In this document: in pieces, positions 13,946 to 20,738 of the stretch | Numbering within the stretch: the stretch's first letter is position 1 | Layout: every line of letters begins with the position of its first letter | DNA from: WQUF01 sp031549885 | GTDB taxonomy: Bacteria > Bacillota > Clostridia > Clostridiales > Clostridiaceae | Direction of reading: 5' to 3' | DNA: 20,738 nucleotides | Assembly: GCA_031549885.1 (NCBI GenBank) | Contig: JAVBPD010000147.1 | Coordinates: 1-20,738 of the forward strand | Position numbers and translations under genes: made by a program | The notes under the pieces: generated by a model | What the model saw: only the letters and a program-made list of their open reading frames with translations | What the model was told of the DNA's origin: nothing | Databases searched by the model: none

Positions 13946-14189
13946 CGTTATCAATTCCTTTCTCTTTAAATAAGAAATAACATATGAATTGAATTAACAC
14001 AGTACCAATAATAAATTCAATTATAGCAATTGTATAAGCCCTTAATAATATTAATTCAATTGAAATGAGTATGCTCATTAAATATAAATGCAGAAGCAGA
14101 GTAAATCTTTTTTTAACAAATACAATGGAAATTGTTAATATTGCTATTAAAATAAGTATTAAATAATTAAATATAAAAAAATCAATCAC
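13926..14189 (-). CDS. mbhD: MbhD-type subunit (DUF4040, MrpA C-terminal-like)
   Basis: About 87 residues with three hydrophobic helices and a polar acidic C-terminus (DNDEKDLF). The middle helix carries LRAYTIAIIEFIIGTVLIQF, close to the AxxxAxxExxxGxxL pattern of DUF4040 proteins, with the conserved Glu in the third helix. The frame is open to ATG 14210. GTG 14189 is favoured because GGGAGTG precedes it closely and the overlap with mbhC then shrinks to 8 nt. Together with MbhE it replaces the end of MrpA in this complex. Confidence 0.82.
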   Translation of the reverse strand: MIDFFIFNYLILILIAILTISIVFVKKRFTLLLHLYLMSILISIELILLRAYTIAIIEFIIGTVLIQFICYFLFKEKGIDNDEKDLF

Positions 14190-14535
14190 TTTTATCACTC
14201 CCATACTCATTTATTGCAATATCTTTTCTTTCTTCCTTATGTAATTGATGCGATTTTCTTATGAGTAAGCTGTTTAAAAGAGGCAAGCTTAAAAATAATA
14301 TTACCATAGCAATTATTATTTTAATAAAATTTTGTACATGCCCATTATAAAGATTATAAACGCAAAGAGCAATTAAAATTGGAAATACGCCTAAAGAATA
14401 AATAACCATTGAGCTTTGTATCCTTTTAAAGATATCTTTTCCTCTAAGAATACCCAAAACACCTATTGCACTAAATAATATTCCTATAAATAAAAATACA
14501 TCTATAAAAATCCTAACCCTTATATCTACAGTCAT
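14182..14535 (-). CDS. mbhC: MrpG/MnhG-type subunit (MbhC)
   Basis: A 117-residue protein with three membrane helices. The family feature is FLFIGILFSAIGVLGILRGKD-like (helix 1 to a Gly-x-x-Arg turn): here GVLGILRGKDIFKRIQSS, matching the G-x-x-x-x-R-x-x-D-x-xxRxxA segment of MrpG. A charged, His/Lys/Glu-rich C-terminus (HQLHKEERKD) follows. ATG 14535 overlaps the mbhB stop by 4 nt and has AGGTGA upstream. Part of the Na+/H+ antiporter module. Confidence 0.87.
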   Translation of the reverse strand: MTVDIRVRIFIDVFLFIGILFSAIGVLGILRGKDIFKRIQSSMVIYSLGVFPILIALCVYNLYNGHVQNFIKIIIAMVILFLSLPLLNSLLIRKSHQLHKEERKDIAINEYGSDKSD

Positions 14536-14795
14536 TTTAAGTCACCTGCTAACTTGTTTAAAAATACTATTCCTACAAATCCCAAAATAGAGAAAATCAA
14601 ACCAATGCTTATAACCACATCATTTGCGGAAAATGAACCATATATAAATACAAAAATAAAAATTAACAGTTCAATGTATTGAAGTGCAAGTAATTTATCA
14701 GAAAGTTTAGATGCCCTTATAAATCTTATAAAAAGTAGAAAGATAAGTAAAAATAAAGCTAAACCTAAAGAAAAAAACTCTATAAACATGCTCAT
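14532..14795 (-). CDS. mbhB: MrpF/MnhF-type subunit (MbhB)
   Basis: An 87-residue protein with three hydrophobic helices, the usual size of MrpF. After the first helix comes FIRASKLSDKLLALQYIELL, corresponding to the R-xx-x-ADRxxAxD turn of MrpF. AGGAGG lies about 11 nt upstream of ATG 14795, which overlaps the mbhA stop by 4 nt (ATGA). Gene order E-F-G (A-B-C in Mbh naming) is that of Mrp operons. Confidence 0.86.
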   Translation of the reverse strand: MSMFIEFFSLGLALFLLIFLLFIRFIRASKLSDKLLALQYIELLIFIFVFIYGSFSANDVVISIGLIFSILGFVGIVFLNKLAGDLK

Positions 14796-15316
14796 TCTTC
14801 ACATATCCTCCTTATCCAGGTTTCATGTTCTTCTTTAACTATTTTATCAGCATCATCTATTTTATCTTTATCAATATTAGTGCAATGGATATATAAATAT
14901 TTTTCATCATTATCTTCATCATCTTCTATATCCATAAGCAAAGTATTTGAAGAAACTGAAATAGCTGATGACAAAAGAAGCATTCCATAGCTAGACTTAA
15001 TCTTTGTAGGAATCTTAACCACAGTGCTCTCTTTATAATTGTTTGTTATTATATGCCAAGATGTTATAACTCCTTGTTTAAGGAATCCACAAACAAGTAT
15101 AGGAATATAAAAAATAAAAATGTACACCCTTCTTAAATTTATAAGCCAAAGTGGATGTTTTAATGTAAACTTGCCTCCTGCAATAAAACCTGTAATAACA
15201 GATGCAAAAACCCCTATACCAATGCTTGTATATGAAAAATCATTATAACCATAACTAATTAAAAACCAAATTACCATAGAAAAAACAAATGCAAAAAGGA
15301 ACTTTAAAAATTTCAA
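14792..15316 (-). CDS. mbhA: MrpE/MnhE-type subunit (MbhA)
   Basis: About 174 residues. Two hydrophobic hairpin segments come first, then the membrane-edge motif NLRRVYIFIFYIPILVCGFLKQGVITSWHII and a cytoplasmic domain with SSAISVSSNTLLMDIEDDEDNDEKYLYIHCT. These match the MrpE pattern of an LxxSITLTPGT-like strand, though here the sequence is SSAISVSSNTLL. The TTG at 15316 is chosen because AGGGGGGG lies five bases before it; the ATG at 15346 has no such site and would overlap mbhL. MrpE is a membrane subunit of cation antiporters and of Mbh. Confidence 0.84.
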   Translation of the reverse strand: MKFLKFLFAFVFSMVIWFLISYGYNDFSYTSIGIGVFASVITGFIAGGKFTLKHPLWLINLRRVYIFIFYIPILVCGFLKQGVITSWHIITNNYKESTVVKIPTKIKSSYGMLLLSSAISVSSNTLLMDIEDDEDNDEKYLYIHCTNIDKDKIDDADKIVKEEHETWIRRICEE

Positions 15317-15335
15317 ATTAACCCCCCCTAAATAG

Positions 15336-16418
15336 TCATCTATCAAAGCAGGAAAGACAAATATCCATACTTGTTACAATAACCGGCACATCTTGTAAAT
15401 TGCTCCCCTTTAAAATAGCTCCTATTGAAAAGTAATTTTTAAATGATGGAGTGTTTATAGCTACCCTGTATGGAGTATCCATTTCCCTTGATACTACATA
15501 ATAAGAAAGCTCTCCTCTTGGAGATTCCACTCTTGAAAGATATTCACCATCAGGAATTTCAAAATCTAAAAATCCTATATTCACCTTTCCTTGAGGAATA
15601 TTTTTTATTGCTTGTTCAATTATACCAAAGCTTTCTTCCACTTCAAGAAGTCTCATTTTAACCCTAGATAAAACATCTCCACAAGTATCAAATATTAAAT
15701 TGAAGTTAAAATCTTGATATGAACAATATGGATCTTGCAGCCTCACATCATATTTAATTCCTGATGCTCTTGCATATGGTCCTTCTACTCCAAAATCTAC
15801 AGCATCTTTTAAAGAGAGCACACCAATTCCATTAAGCCTTGACTTTGCGATAGAATCTTCTAAAAAGAACTTAGAAATATTTTTGTTATCTTCTCTAGAT
15901 TCTGCCACAATGAAGCTTATGGCATCTAAGTCATTTTTTAAAAAATCCCTTTTAACCCCACCAATGACATTAAACCCATAATAAATCCTATTGCCCATTA
16001 AAAATTCGATTAAATCCATAATCTTTTCTCTTGATGCAAATATTGAATAAAATGCGCTTTCAAAGCCAATGTACTTAGCCATATTTCCAAGTAAATAATA
16101 ATGAGATTGTATTCTTTCAAGTTCTGCCATAATGACTCTGTGATACTCAGCTCTCTTTGTTGTAACTATTCCAGCAATCTCTTCAAGTGCTAAAGTATAG
16201 CTTAATGAGTGAGAAAAGGAACATTTACCGCATACCCTTTCCACTAAAGATAGAGTTTTTATATATTTTTTCTCAGTACAAATTTTCTCTATACCTCTAT
16301 GGTTAAAACCTACATCAATTTCAGCATCTATAACTGTTTCTCCCTCTATTTGTAAAACTAAAGAAATAGGTTCATCTAATGTTGGATTATGTGGATCAAA
16401 ATATACCTTATAAGCCAT
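15336..16418 (-). CDS. mbhL: [NiFe]-hydrogenase large subunit, group 4 (MbhL/NuoD-like)
   Basis: A 360-residue catalytic subunit. Both metal-binding pairs are present: RVCGKC near the N-terminus (Cys63, Cys66, followed by SFSHS) and DICLSCFDR at the very end (Cys354, Cys357). So the NiFe centre is kept and this is a hydrogenase, not a complex I NuoD subunit, which lacks them. HRGIEK (40-45) and the E-x-x-R-x-x-S-H-Y helix (about 95-105) are NuoD/group 4 features. The reaction is 2H+ reduction to H2 with ferredoxin electrons. The protein ends three residues after the last Cys, so no C-terminal peptide remains to be cut off during maturation. ATG 16418 has GGAGGGATG upstream. Confidence 0.94.
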   Translation of the reverse strand: MAYKVYFDPHNPTLDEPISLVLQIEGETVIDAEIDVGFNHRGIEKICTEKKYIKTLSLVERVCGKCSFSHSLSYTLALEEIAGIVTTKRAEYHRVIMAELERIQSHYYLLGNMAKYIGFESAFYSIFASREKIMDLIEFLMGNRIYYGFNVIGGVKRDFLKNDLDAISFIVAESREDNKNISKFFLEDSIAKSRLNGIGVLSLKDAVDFGVEGPYARASGIKYDVRLQDPYCSYQDFNFNLIFDTCGDVLSRVKMRLLEVEESFGIIEQAIKNIPQGKVNIGFLDFEIPDGEYLSRVESPRGELSYYVVSREMDTPYRVAINTPSFKNYFSIGAILKGSNLQDVPVIVTSMDICLSCFDR

Positions 16419-16437
16419 TATTTACATCCCTCCATCG

Positions 16438-16818
16438 CTATTTAATCATAGGCTTTTCATCATCTTCAAGAATAGGAACTGTAAATAATTGCCCTCTAAG
16501 GGTTGAATCCTTAGATATAAACATAGGCTTTTCTTCTACTCCAGTAAATTTTACTGGCATAATTTCCATAATCTCTTGTTCATAAGCCATGACAAATTTG
16601 CCAAAATGATCTTTTAATGAAATCATAAGGTCATCTACTTTGCAAATAAATGATTTAACATTTTCCTTTGATATTTCAAAATTATAAACAACCTTTGGAA
16701 CTCCATCTATGTCAACGTATCCATTTATAGATAAAAGTCTTGCTTTATCACTCTTCATTTCATCTGCCATTTTGCCAACTTGAGCTGAAGAAATAAATTC
16801 AATATTTATTTTATGCAT
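16438..16818 (-). CDS. mbhK: Hydrogenase NuoC-like subunit (MbhK)
   Basis: First gene of the operon, 126 residues, soluble. The strand-rich middle (RLLSINGYVDIDGVPKVVYNFEI) and the later YEQEIMEIMPVKFTGVEEKPM correspond to the NuoC 30-kDa fold and its W-x-ERE-x-xDxFGIxFxGH block, with the aromatic and Gly-His positions changed as is usual in hydrogenases. It binds to the large subunit and helps attach the peripheral arm. ATG 16818 follows AAGGGG. It lies 19 nt upstream of mbhL. It is slightly shorter than archaeal MbhK. Confidence 0.84.
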   Translation of the reverse strand: MHKINIEFISSAQVGKMADEMKSDKARLLSINGYVDIDGVPKVVYNFEISKENVKSFICKVDDLMISLKDHFGKFVMAYEQEIMEIMPVKFTGVEEKPMFISKDSTLRGQLFTVPILEDDEKPMIK

Positions 16819-16854
16819 AAAACCATCCCCTTACAGCCCCATAAATTTTACCTG

Positions 16855-16870
16855 AATAATTGCAATTATT
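16855..16870. promoter_or_regulatory. 16-bp perfect palindrome in the hydrogenase operon leader
   Basis: AATAATTGCAATTATT reads the same on both strands and lies just downstream of the predicted start of the operon transcript, about 37 bases before mbhK. It could be a dimeric repressor operator. I cannot match it to a known regulator; AT-rich palindromes also arise by chance. Confidence 0.4.
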
Positions 16871-16888
16871 AACCTTATATTAACTTAG

Positions 16889-16917
16889 AATATATCACAA
16901 AAAAATATTCTTAACAA
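16889..16917 (-). promoter_or_regulatory. Sigma-A type promoter of the hydrogenase operon
   Basis: On the minus strand TTGTTA (16917-16912) and TATATT (16894-16889) are 17 nt apart, giving a start near 16882 and a leader of about 64 nt before mbhK. The -35 region contains TTGTTAA, half of the clostridial Rex operator, but the second half is absent. Confidence 0.62.
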
Positions 16918-16942
16918 TAATTTCACATTTTTTAATTTAAAA

Positions 16943-18013
16943 TCATGTCACATTAGAATGACTTTTGATCATTTCTACGGTTTTTAAAAAAATTTCATCA
17001 TCTTTTGAAACTTTATTCCCATCATCTATTAACTTTGTAACCATCTCATTATGTCCCATATAATAATGACAAAGCAAAAGGTTATTAATTGCTTCTATGC
17101 TTTTAGAAGATGAATATACCTTTTCAAAGTATTTAATGGCTTCATCATATAATCCCATAAGAGCATAATTAAGCCCTAGTTCATTTAGCACATCCACAAA
17201 TGATTCATCGATGAATAAAGCTTCTTTTAAATAAAATATAGCCTTTTCATATATAGAAAGTTTTCTATATCCTAAAGCAATATAATAAAGAAGAGAAGGA
17301 TCATCGTCAAATTCATCCAGAAGAGGTAAAAGCAGCTTTAATGCATTAGATGTATCGTCAAAGATTTTTTCTTTGCCAAGGTTAAAATTCACTATATTAA
17401 GCAGTTCCTTTTTAAAATTTTCCTGCTCTTTTGTTAAAATCCCACCATTTAAAACATACTCTTCTAAAGCATTCTTTGAATTATTGTACTCTTTTAAATG
17501 ATAAAACAAATAACCTTCATAAAGGTAAGAAATAATTAACTTTTTTTCCTTTCCCGTAGCTATTATTTCTTTAAATTCATCTATAAATTTAGCGTTTTTA
17601 ACTGAAATTTCAAAACAAACTTTTAAAAGTTTATCATAGTTATCTAAATTATCTTCTACAGTAAAAAGACCCTTTAAAAGAAAATAAGCTTTAAGTATTT
17701 TTTCCTCACTAATTTTTCTATATATTTCACCTTTTATGTAGTTAAAAGACTGTAAATTATTTTTTAAAATTTCAATATATTTATCTTTATTTTTTATATT
17801 ATTATCAACTCCAAGACAATAAAAAATACCTTCAATAAAATATTTAAATGGTACTTCATCATGTTTTGAAATATCACCAGATTCTTTTATCATTCGCTCA
17901 GCTAGCATTGGAAGTGGAAAATAATCTCCTTCAATGACAGCTAAGCTTCTTATGGCTTCTTTTTTAATGTCTAAAAAAACCAAATCGTCTAATCTTTCTA
18001 AAAATCGTTCCAT
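16943..18013 (-). CDS. TPR-repeat protein
   Basis: About 356 residues, cytoplasmic and almost wholly helical. Two clear tetratricopeptide repeats lie in the C-terminal third: LLYYIALGYRKLSIYEKAIF and LNELGLNYALMGLYDEAIKY, followed by a weaker third; the N-terminal part (RLDDLVFLDIKKEAIRSLAVI) may be HEAT-like. Such proteins are scaffolds for protein contacts; no enzyme motif is visible. The frame is open to ATG 18064, but a promoter overlaps that stretch and its start point would fall inside it. ATG 18013, with GGAG seven bases upstream, is therefore preferred. It is upstream of the hydrogenase operon on the same strand, 124 nt away, but the operon has its own promoter. Function unknown. Confidence 0.8.
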   Translation of the reverse strand: MERFLERLDDLVFLDIKKEAIRSLAVIEGDYFPLPMLAERMIKESGDISKHDEVPFKYFIEGIFYCLGVDNNIKNKDKYIEILKNNLQSFNYIKGEIYRKISEEKILKAYFLLKGLFTVEDNLDNYDKLLKVCFEISVKNAKFIDEFKEIIATGKEKKLIISYLYEGYLFYHLKEYNNSKNALEEYVLNGGILTKEQENFKKELLNIVNFNLGKEKIFDDTSNALKLLLPLLDEFDDDPSLLYYIALGYRKLSIYEKAIFYLKEALFIDESFVDVLNELGLNYALMGLYDEAIKYFEKVYSSSKSIEAINNLLLCHYYMGHNEMVTKLIDDGNKVSKDDEIFLKTVEMIKSHSNVT

Positions 18014-18045
18014 ATTTTTCTCCAAATAAAAAGCATTTATTATAT

Positions 18046-18075
18046 AATATACCTTTTTAAACATGCTTTAGTCAA
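18046..18075 (-). promoter_or_regulatory. Sigma-A type promoter of the TPR gene
   Basis: TTGACT (18075-18070) and TATATT (18051-18046) on the minus strand are 18 nt apart; a start near 18039 would leave a leader of about 26 nt before ATG 18013. It lies directly after the terminator at 18105-18134, as expected for a new transcription unit. Confidence 0.65.
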
Positions 18076-18104
18076 CTTTAACCATAACAATAAAAAAAAT
18101 AATT

Positions 18105-18134
18105 AAAAAAAATCCGCCATTTTAGTTTGGCGGA
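18105..18134 (-). terminator. Strong Rho-independent terminator of the small Sm-like gene
   Basis: TCCGCCA (18113-18119) pairs with TGGCGGA (18128-18134) around an 8-nt loop; the minus strand continues with eight T (18112-18105). Flanking A and T runs on both sides make it symmetrical, so it can stop transcription from either direction. It begins 6 nt after the stop codon of the gene at 18141-18374. Confidence 0.93.
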
Positions 18135-18140
18135 TTTTTT

Positions 18141-18374
18141 TTAATAAACAACATTTTTATTAGATTCTGGTGGACATGGTGGAAAGTTCATTACATCAGA
18201 AATTTTGTCAAAACCATACTGCTTCATGGCAAATTTATCCTGATACATATACTCAATTAAATATAACACATCATTCTTGATATCACAGAGAACCCCAGAA
18301 GTTCCTTTCCCATTTTTTAATGAAACTCCAACAGGATTTCCAATCATACCCCAGATATTTTGTTGCCAAGACAT
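18141..18374 (-). CDS. Small protein, possibly Sm-like (DUF2642-like) fold
   Basis: Seventy-seven residues: a short N-terminus (MSWQQNIWGMI), then GNPVGVSLKNGKGTSGVLCDIKND-type strands, VLYLIEYM and KFAMKQYGFDKISDV, ending in PPCPPESNK. The pattern of G-x-x-V-x-V-x-L-x-x-G-x-x-x-x-G-x-L, then D-x-L-x-L, then F-x-x-I is that of small Sm-like barrels seen in Bacillus and Clostridium proteins of unknown function, some connected with spores. I do not recognise the exact family. GGAGGG precedes ATG 18374. The gene is monocistronic with a strong terminator. Confidence 0.72.
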   Translation of the reverse strand: MSWQQNIWGMIGNPVGVSLKNGKGTSGVLCDIKNDVLYLIEYMYQDKFAMKQYGFDKISDVMNFPPCPPESNKNVVY

Positions 18375-18706
18375 ATTTTACCCTCCGTAAACTTTACTCT
18401 AGATCATTATATTCCCGCATTTTTATTTAGTTACAATTGTTCATACGATCTAGTCATTATTGTACATCTGTCTGTTTGGTCTTTAAAATTTGGAAATAAA
18501 TGATTTTAATTTAGCTTATTTATAGAAAGCCATATAATATTCACCACATCCCTATTCAGAAAACCTTTGCACTATAGTTAATATTTTATTAACATTTATT
18601 AAAAAGTAAAATCTAATGTCTCAAAAACGCTATTTTTTATCTTTTTCGCTAAAAATCGTTGATAAAACTAATTTATTTCAAACAATTGAACAATAAATCA
18701 TATAAA
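18375..18706 (-). other. 332-nt non-coding gap
   Basis: I see no ORF, tRNA-like fold or long repeat. The part next to 18374 should carry the small gene's promoter: on the minus strand TATAAT lies near 18412-18407, with a poorly spaced TTGTAA upstream (19 nt). A separated inverted repeat, CTAGATC (near 18399) and GATCTAG (near 18447), flanks it. The left-moving gene at 18707 ends here without a clear terminator. Confidence 0.4.
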
Positions 18707-19369
18707 TTATTTTAATCCAATTGGACAAGAAACTATACAATAGCCACAAAAATGTTTGCGATCTAAAGTCCCATTAAAAAGACCTCTCTTTTCATTGCAC
18801 AAATTATAATTTATAATATCCTCTCGTTTAAGGTTTATTTCCCATTTGTTACCTGTTAAAGCATTATGTGGGCAAGCTTTAACACATATAAGACAATTAT
18901 CTGGACATTTGCTAATCTTTATAGGATCATTTAATGGAAAATCATAATCGATAAGAATTGCTGACAATCTTACCCTAGGTCCATACTCCTTTGTAATTAA
19001 AACATCATTTTTCCCAATCCAACCAATACCAGCATGTACAGCAGAATATTTTAAGGAAAATGGAGCAACTAATTCTTTTTGGCTTTTTTGACCTTGATCA
19101 GGAATTTCATATGAAATAGAATAATCCATAAGAATATTTTCTAATTGTTTGTTAATCTCATTCTCTAGTTCACTTGCTTCAATTATTAGAACTTCATAAG
19201 CATTTTCTTTATGTTCATTTAATTTTAAAAGTTTTGAATGCGGTATTGCAAAAGTTAAAGCACATTTGTATAAAGATCTATACTGGCTAAATTCTGTATT
19301 TGAAAATCCAAAGATAACATCTGGGTATCTTTCAAATAATTTTACTATTTTTTCATAAATTTTCTTCAA
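18707..19369 (-). CDS. QueG-like double [4Fe-4S] protein (epoxyqueuosine reductase family, short form)
   Basis: About 220 residues. The middle holds HAGIGWIGKNDVLIT and GPRVRLSAILIDYD, typical of the QueG/COG1600 family. Two cluster-binding regions follow: CPDNCLICVKACPHNAL and CGYCIVSCPIG. True QueG is near 300-390 residues, and its cobalamin-binding N-terminal domain is larger, so this is a shorter relative. Whether it reduces epoxyqueuosine in tRNA or another substrate cannot be told. The frame extends to GTG 19384, but TTG 19369 follows AAGGTGA at a short spacing and is my choice; both are possible. Isolated, divergent from the deacetylase. Confidence 0.72.
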   Translation of the reverse strand: MKKIYEKIVKLFERYPDVIFGFSNTEFSQYRSLYKCALTFAIPHSKLLKLNEHKENAYEVLIIEASELENEINKQLENILMDYSISYEIPDQGQKSQKELVAPFSLKYSAVHAGIGWIGKNDVLITKEYGPRVRLSAILIDYDFPLNDPIKISKCPDNCLICVKACPHNALTGNKWEINLKREDIINYNLCNEKRGLFNGTLDRKHFCGYCIVSCPIGLK

Positions 19370-19572
19370 AAAATCACCTTCCACCTTTTTTTTACAAAAT
19401 TATTAAAATAAATATTATTTTACATATATTCTTAATTTTATTGCAAAATAATGTTAAGCAATTAGGATAATAATTATATATTATAGGAATTTTAACTTCT
19501 TTTTAACAAAAATAACCTTAAAATGTTAGCTATTGATACATTAAAATTATAAATATTAAAGGAGATATATAA

Positions 19573-20478
19573 ATGCACAAATTTAAGTCATTATTTGTTT
19601 TTTTATTTATTTTATTATTTTTTACTGCCTCATTTACAAATAAAGCATTTGCAGAAGATCAAAATTATGATATTAATCAAGATCAAACTATAATTGATGA
19701 TAACTATGATTATATCACGAATTATGATGATGCTGACGATACTGACGAGCCTTATGATACAAATTTTATAGATGATTCCACTTATTATGACGATAATCAA
19801 ACTGATGCACCTAATATAACTGATACAACTAACGTAATTACCCCACCTATTCAAACACAAACAAATGCCACAAAATATGTTGCCCTAACTTTTGACGATG
19901 GCCCTAGTGCTTCCTTAACTCCACAAATTCTTAATGCACTAAGCACATACAATGCTAAAGCAACTTTCTTTTTAGTTGGTGAAATGGTTGCAAATTCACC
20001 AGATATTGTTAAAATGATTTATAATTCTGGAAATGAAATTGGAGACCATACATATGATCATGCTCAGCTTACAGATCTTTCACCAAATGAAGCACAAGCT
20101 GAAATACAGCAAACTAGAGATTTAATTATGTCCATAATAGGCAAAAGCCCTACTTTATTTAGGCCACCTTATGGTTCTCATGATCAAACTGTAGATAGCA
20201 TAGCAAGCTCTTATAATTTACCAGTTATTTTGTGGGATGTGGATACTTTAGATTGGGAGTATCCTGATGTTGATTATGTTTATAATAATATTGCAAGCAA
20301 TTTACAAGATGGAAGCATTATTTTACTTCATGATATTCACCCTACAAGCGTACAAGCTGCAATAAAAATTCTGCAAGATTATAGCAATAAAGGCTATCAA
20401 TTTGTAACAGTGAGCCAGCTTGCTTCTATTAAAGGCACATGCTTAATTCCAGGACAAGCATACTATGATGTGCCATAA
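19573..20478 (+). CDS. Secreted polysaccharide deacetylase (NodB domain)
   Basis: A 301-residue exported enzyme. Signal peptide: KFK, a hydrophobic core, then AFA with cleavage near residues 27/28. Residues 28-98 are a linker very rich in Asp, Asn, Tyr and Thr. The NodB domain (about 100-285) shows all five motifs: TFDDGP (Asp108, Asp109), DHTYDH (His159, His163 as metal ligands), RPPYG (197-201), WDVDTLDW (221-228) and LLHDIH (His253). It should remove N-acetyl groups from peptidoglycan or a surface glycan, giving resistance to lysozyme or a role in spore cortex; substrate cannot be told. AAAGGAGA precedes the ATG. The upstream gap (19385-19572) is AT-rich; only a weak promoter is visible (TTGCAA at 19441, GATAAT at 19466). 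Confidence 0.93.
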   Translation: MHKFKSLFVFLFILLFFTASFTNKAFAEDQNYDINQDQTIIDDNYDYITNYDDADDTDEPYDTNFIDDSTYYDDNQTDAPNITDTTNVITPPIQTQTNATKYVALTFDDGPSASLTPQILNALSTYNAKATFFLVGEMVANSPDIVKMIYNSGNEIGDHTYDHAQLTDLSPNEAQAEIQQTRDLIMSIIGKSPTLFRPPYGSHDQTVDSIASSYNLPVILWDVDTLDWEYPDVDYVYNNIASNLQDGSIILLHDIHPTSVQAAIKILQDYSNKGYQFVTVSQLASIKGTCLIPGQAYYDVP

Positions 20479-20499
20479 ATAAAGAAATAAAGCAAAAAT

Positions 20500-20540
20500 A
20501 AATGAATCATCGAGTAAAAAATTATTTGATGATTCATTTT
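20500..20540 (+). terminator. Hairpin terminator of the deacetylase gene
   Basis: AAATGAATCATC (20500-20511) pairs with GATGATTCATTT (20528-20539), leaving a 16-nt AT-rich loop, followed by a short T run. A-rich bases upstream and T bases downstream are modest, so efficiency is uncertain; position 22 nt after the stop codon fits. Confidence 0.65.
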
Positions 20541-20738
20541 AAAAGAAATAAACAAAATTAAAGACTATTCTAATGACTAATTAACTATACCCTCAAAAAA
20601 GTATAGTTTAAAATATTCCTATTTTTTAAAAAATATTTTAAGACAGAATTTACTTTTAAATTTACATTCGACAAGGGGAAAATTTTAAAAGAAAAGACAC
20701 TGTTCTTTAAATAGATGTTTTTAGATATGGCAAATAAC
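20541..20738. other. Non-coding right edge with two AT-rich hairpins and a possible 0A box
   Basis: No ORF is visible. Inverted repeats AACTATAC...GTATAGTT (20583-20608) and AAAATATT...AATATTTT (about 20610-20640) lie in tandem. TTCGACA (20667-20673), the 0A-box consensus on the minus strand, is followed by AGGGGAAAA. This could be the control region of a gene beginning to the right, but the window ends before one appears. Confidence 0.35.

Noticed and set aside
16895..16917. Full Rex operator at the hydrogenase promoter
   Set aside because: Only TTGTTAA is present; the required TTAACAA half after four bases is missing.
19630..19860. Minus-strand ORF rich in Ile opposite the deacetylase linker
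   Set aside because: It is an antisense artefact of the repeated GAT/TAT codons, with no ribosome site.

Overview
The window is about 75% A+T by eye, uses TTG/GTG as well as ATG starts, and has strong purine-rich Shine-Dalgarno sites and T-rich terminators. With a type I-B CRISPR locus, an AgrC/CitB-type sensor kinase, a putative Spo0A box and a ferredoxin-linked group 4 hydrogenase, it looks like an anaerobic Clostridium-like Firmicute. All family assignments come from reading motifs; no search was run.

Left edge (1-2051, minus strand): part of a type I-B CRISPR-Cas locus. In transcription order it holds a leader with a promoter (about 2051 to 1914), an array of eleven good 30-nt repeats plus one degenerate terminal repeat (1913 to 1163), cas6 (1134 to 448), a non-coding gap of about 350 nt, and the first 31 codons of cas8b running off the window. 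The gap is the most notable part. It carries two pseudo-repeats around one 31-nt pseudo-spacer (403 to 312). The pseudo-spacer's first 11 nt match exactly, and 15 of its first 16 nt match, a site at 211-226 on the opposite strand. That site is preceded by TCA, a PAM reported for clostridial type I-B systems, and overlaps the -35 box of the only good promoter in front of cas8b. This is the architecture of a crRNA-like guide by which Cascade represses its own operon (the CreR/CreA principle, known from a few other CRISPR systems).

Middle (2288-8045): an orphan GHKL sensor histidine kinase (+), threonine synthase thrC (-), a secreted seven-blade RCC1-type beta-propeller protein ending in an apparently truncated LPFTG sortase signal (-), and an unidentified single-pass membrane protein (-).

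Centre (8096-16818, minus strand): a 13-gene operon for a membrane-bound, energy-converting group 4 [NiFe] hydrogenase of the Mbh type. In transcription order it reads K, L, A, B, C, D, E, F, G, H(+I fused), M, J, N. K, L, J and N form the peripheral arm (NuoC-, NuoD-, NuoB- and NuoI-like), M is the NuoH-like anchor, and A-H are Mrp antiporter-type membrane subunits. Together they should oxidise reduced ferredoxin, make H2, and drive Na+/H+ movement. Most genes overlap or abut, and a good promoter lies at 16889-16917. The ferredoxin subunit N carries a tail of nearly 400 residues, rich in Lys and Glu, with about five copies of a short Leu/Phe motif.

Right edge (16943-20738): a TPR protein, a small possibly Sm-like protein with a strong terminator, a short QueG-like double [4Fe-4S] protein (all minus), and a secreted NodB-family polysaccharide deacetylase (+) with a terminator-like hairpin behind it. 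The last 200 bases hold AT-rich hairpins and a possible 0A box but no gene that I can see.
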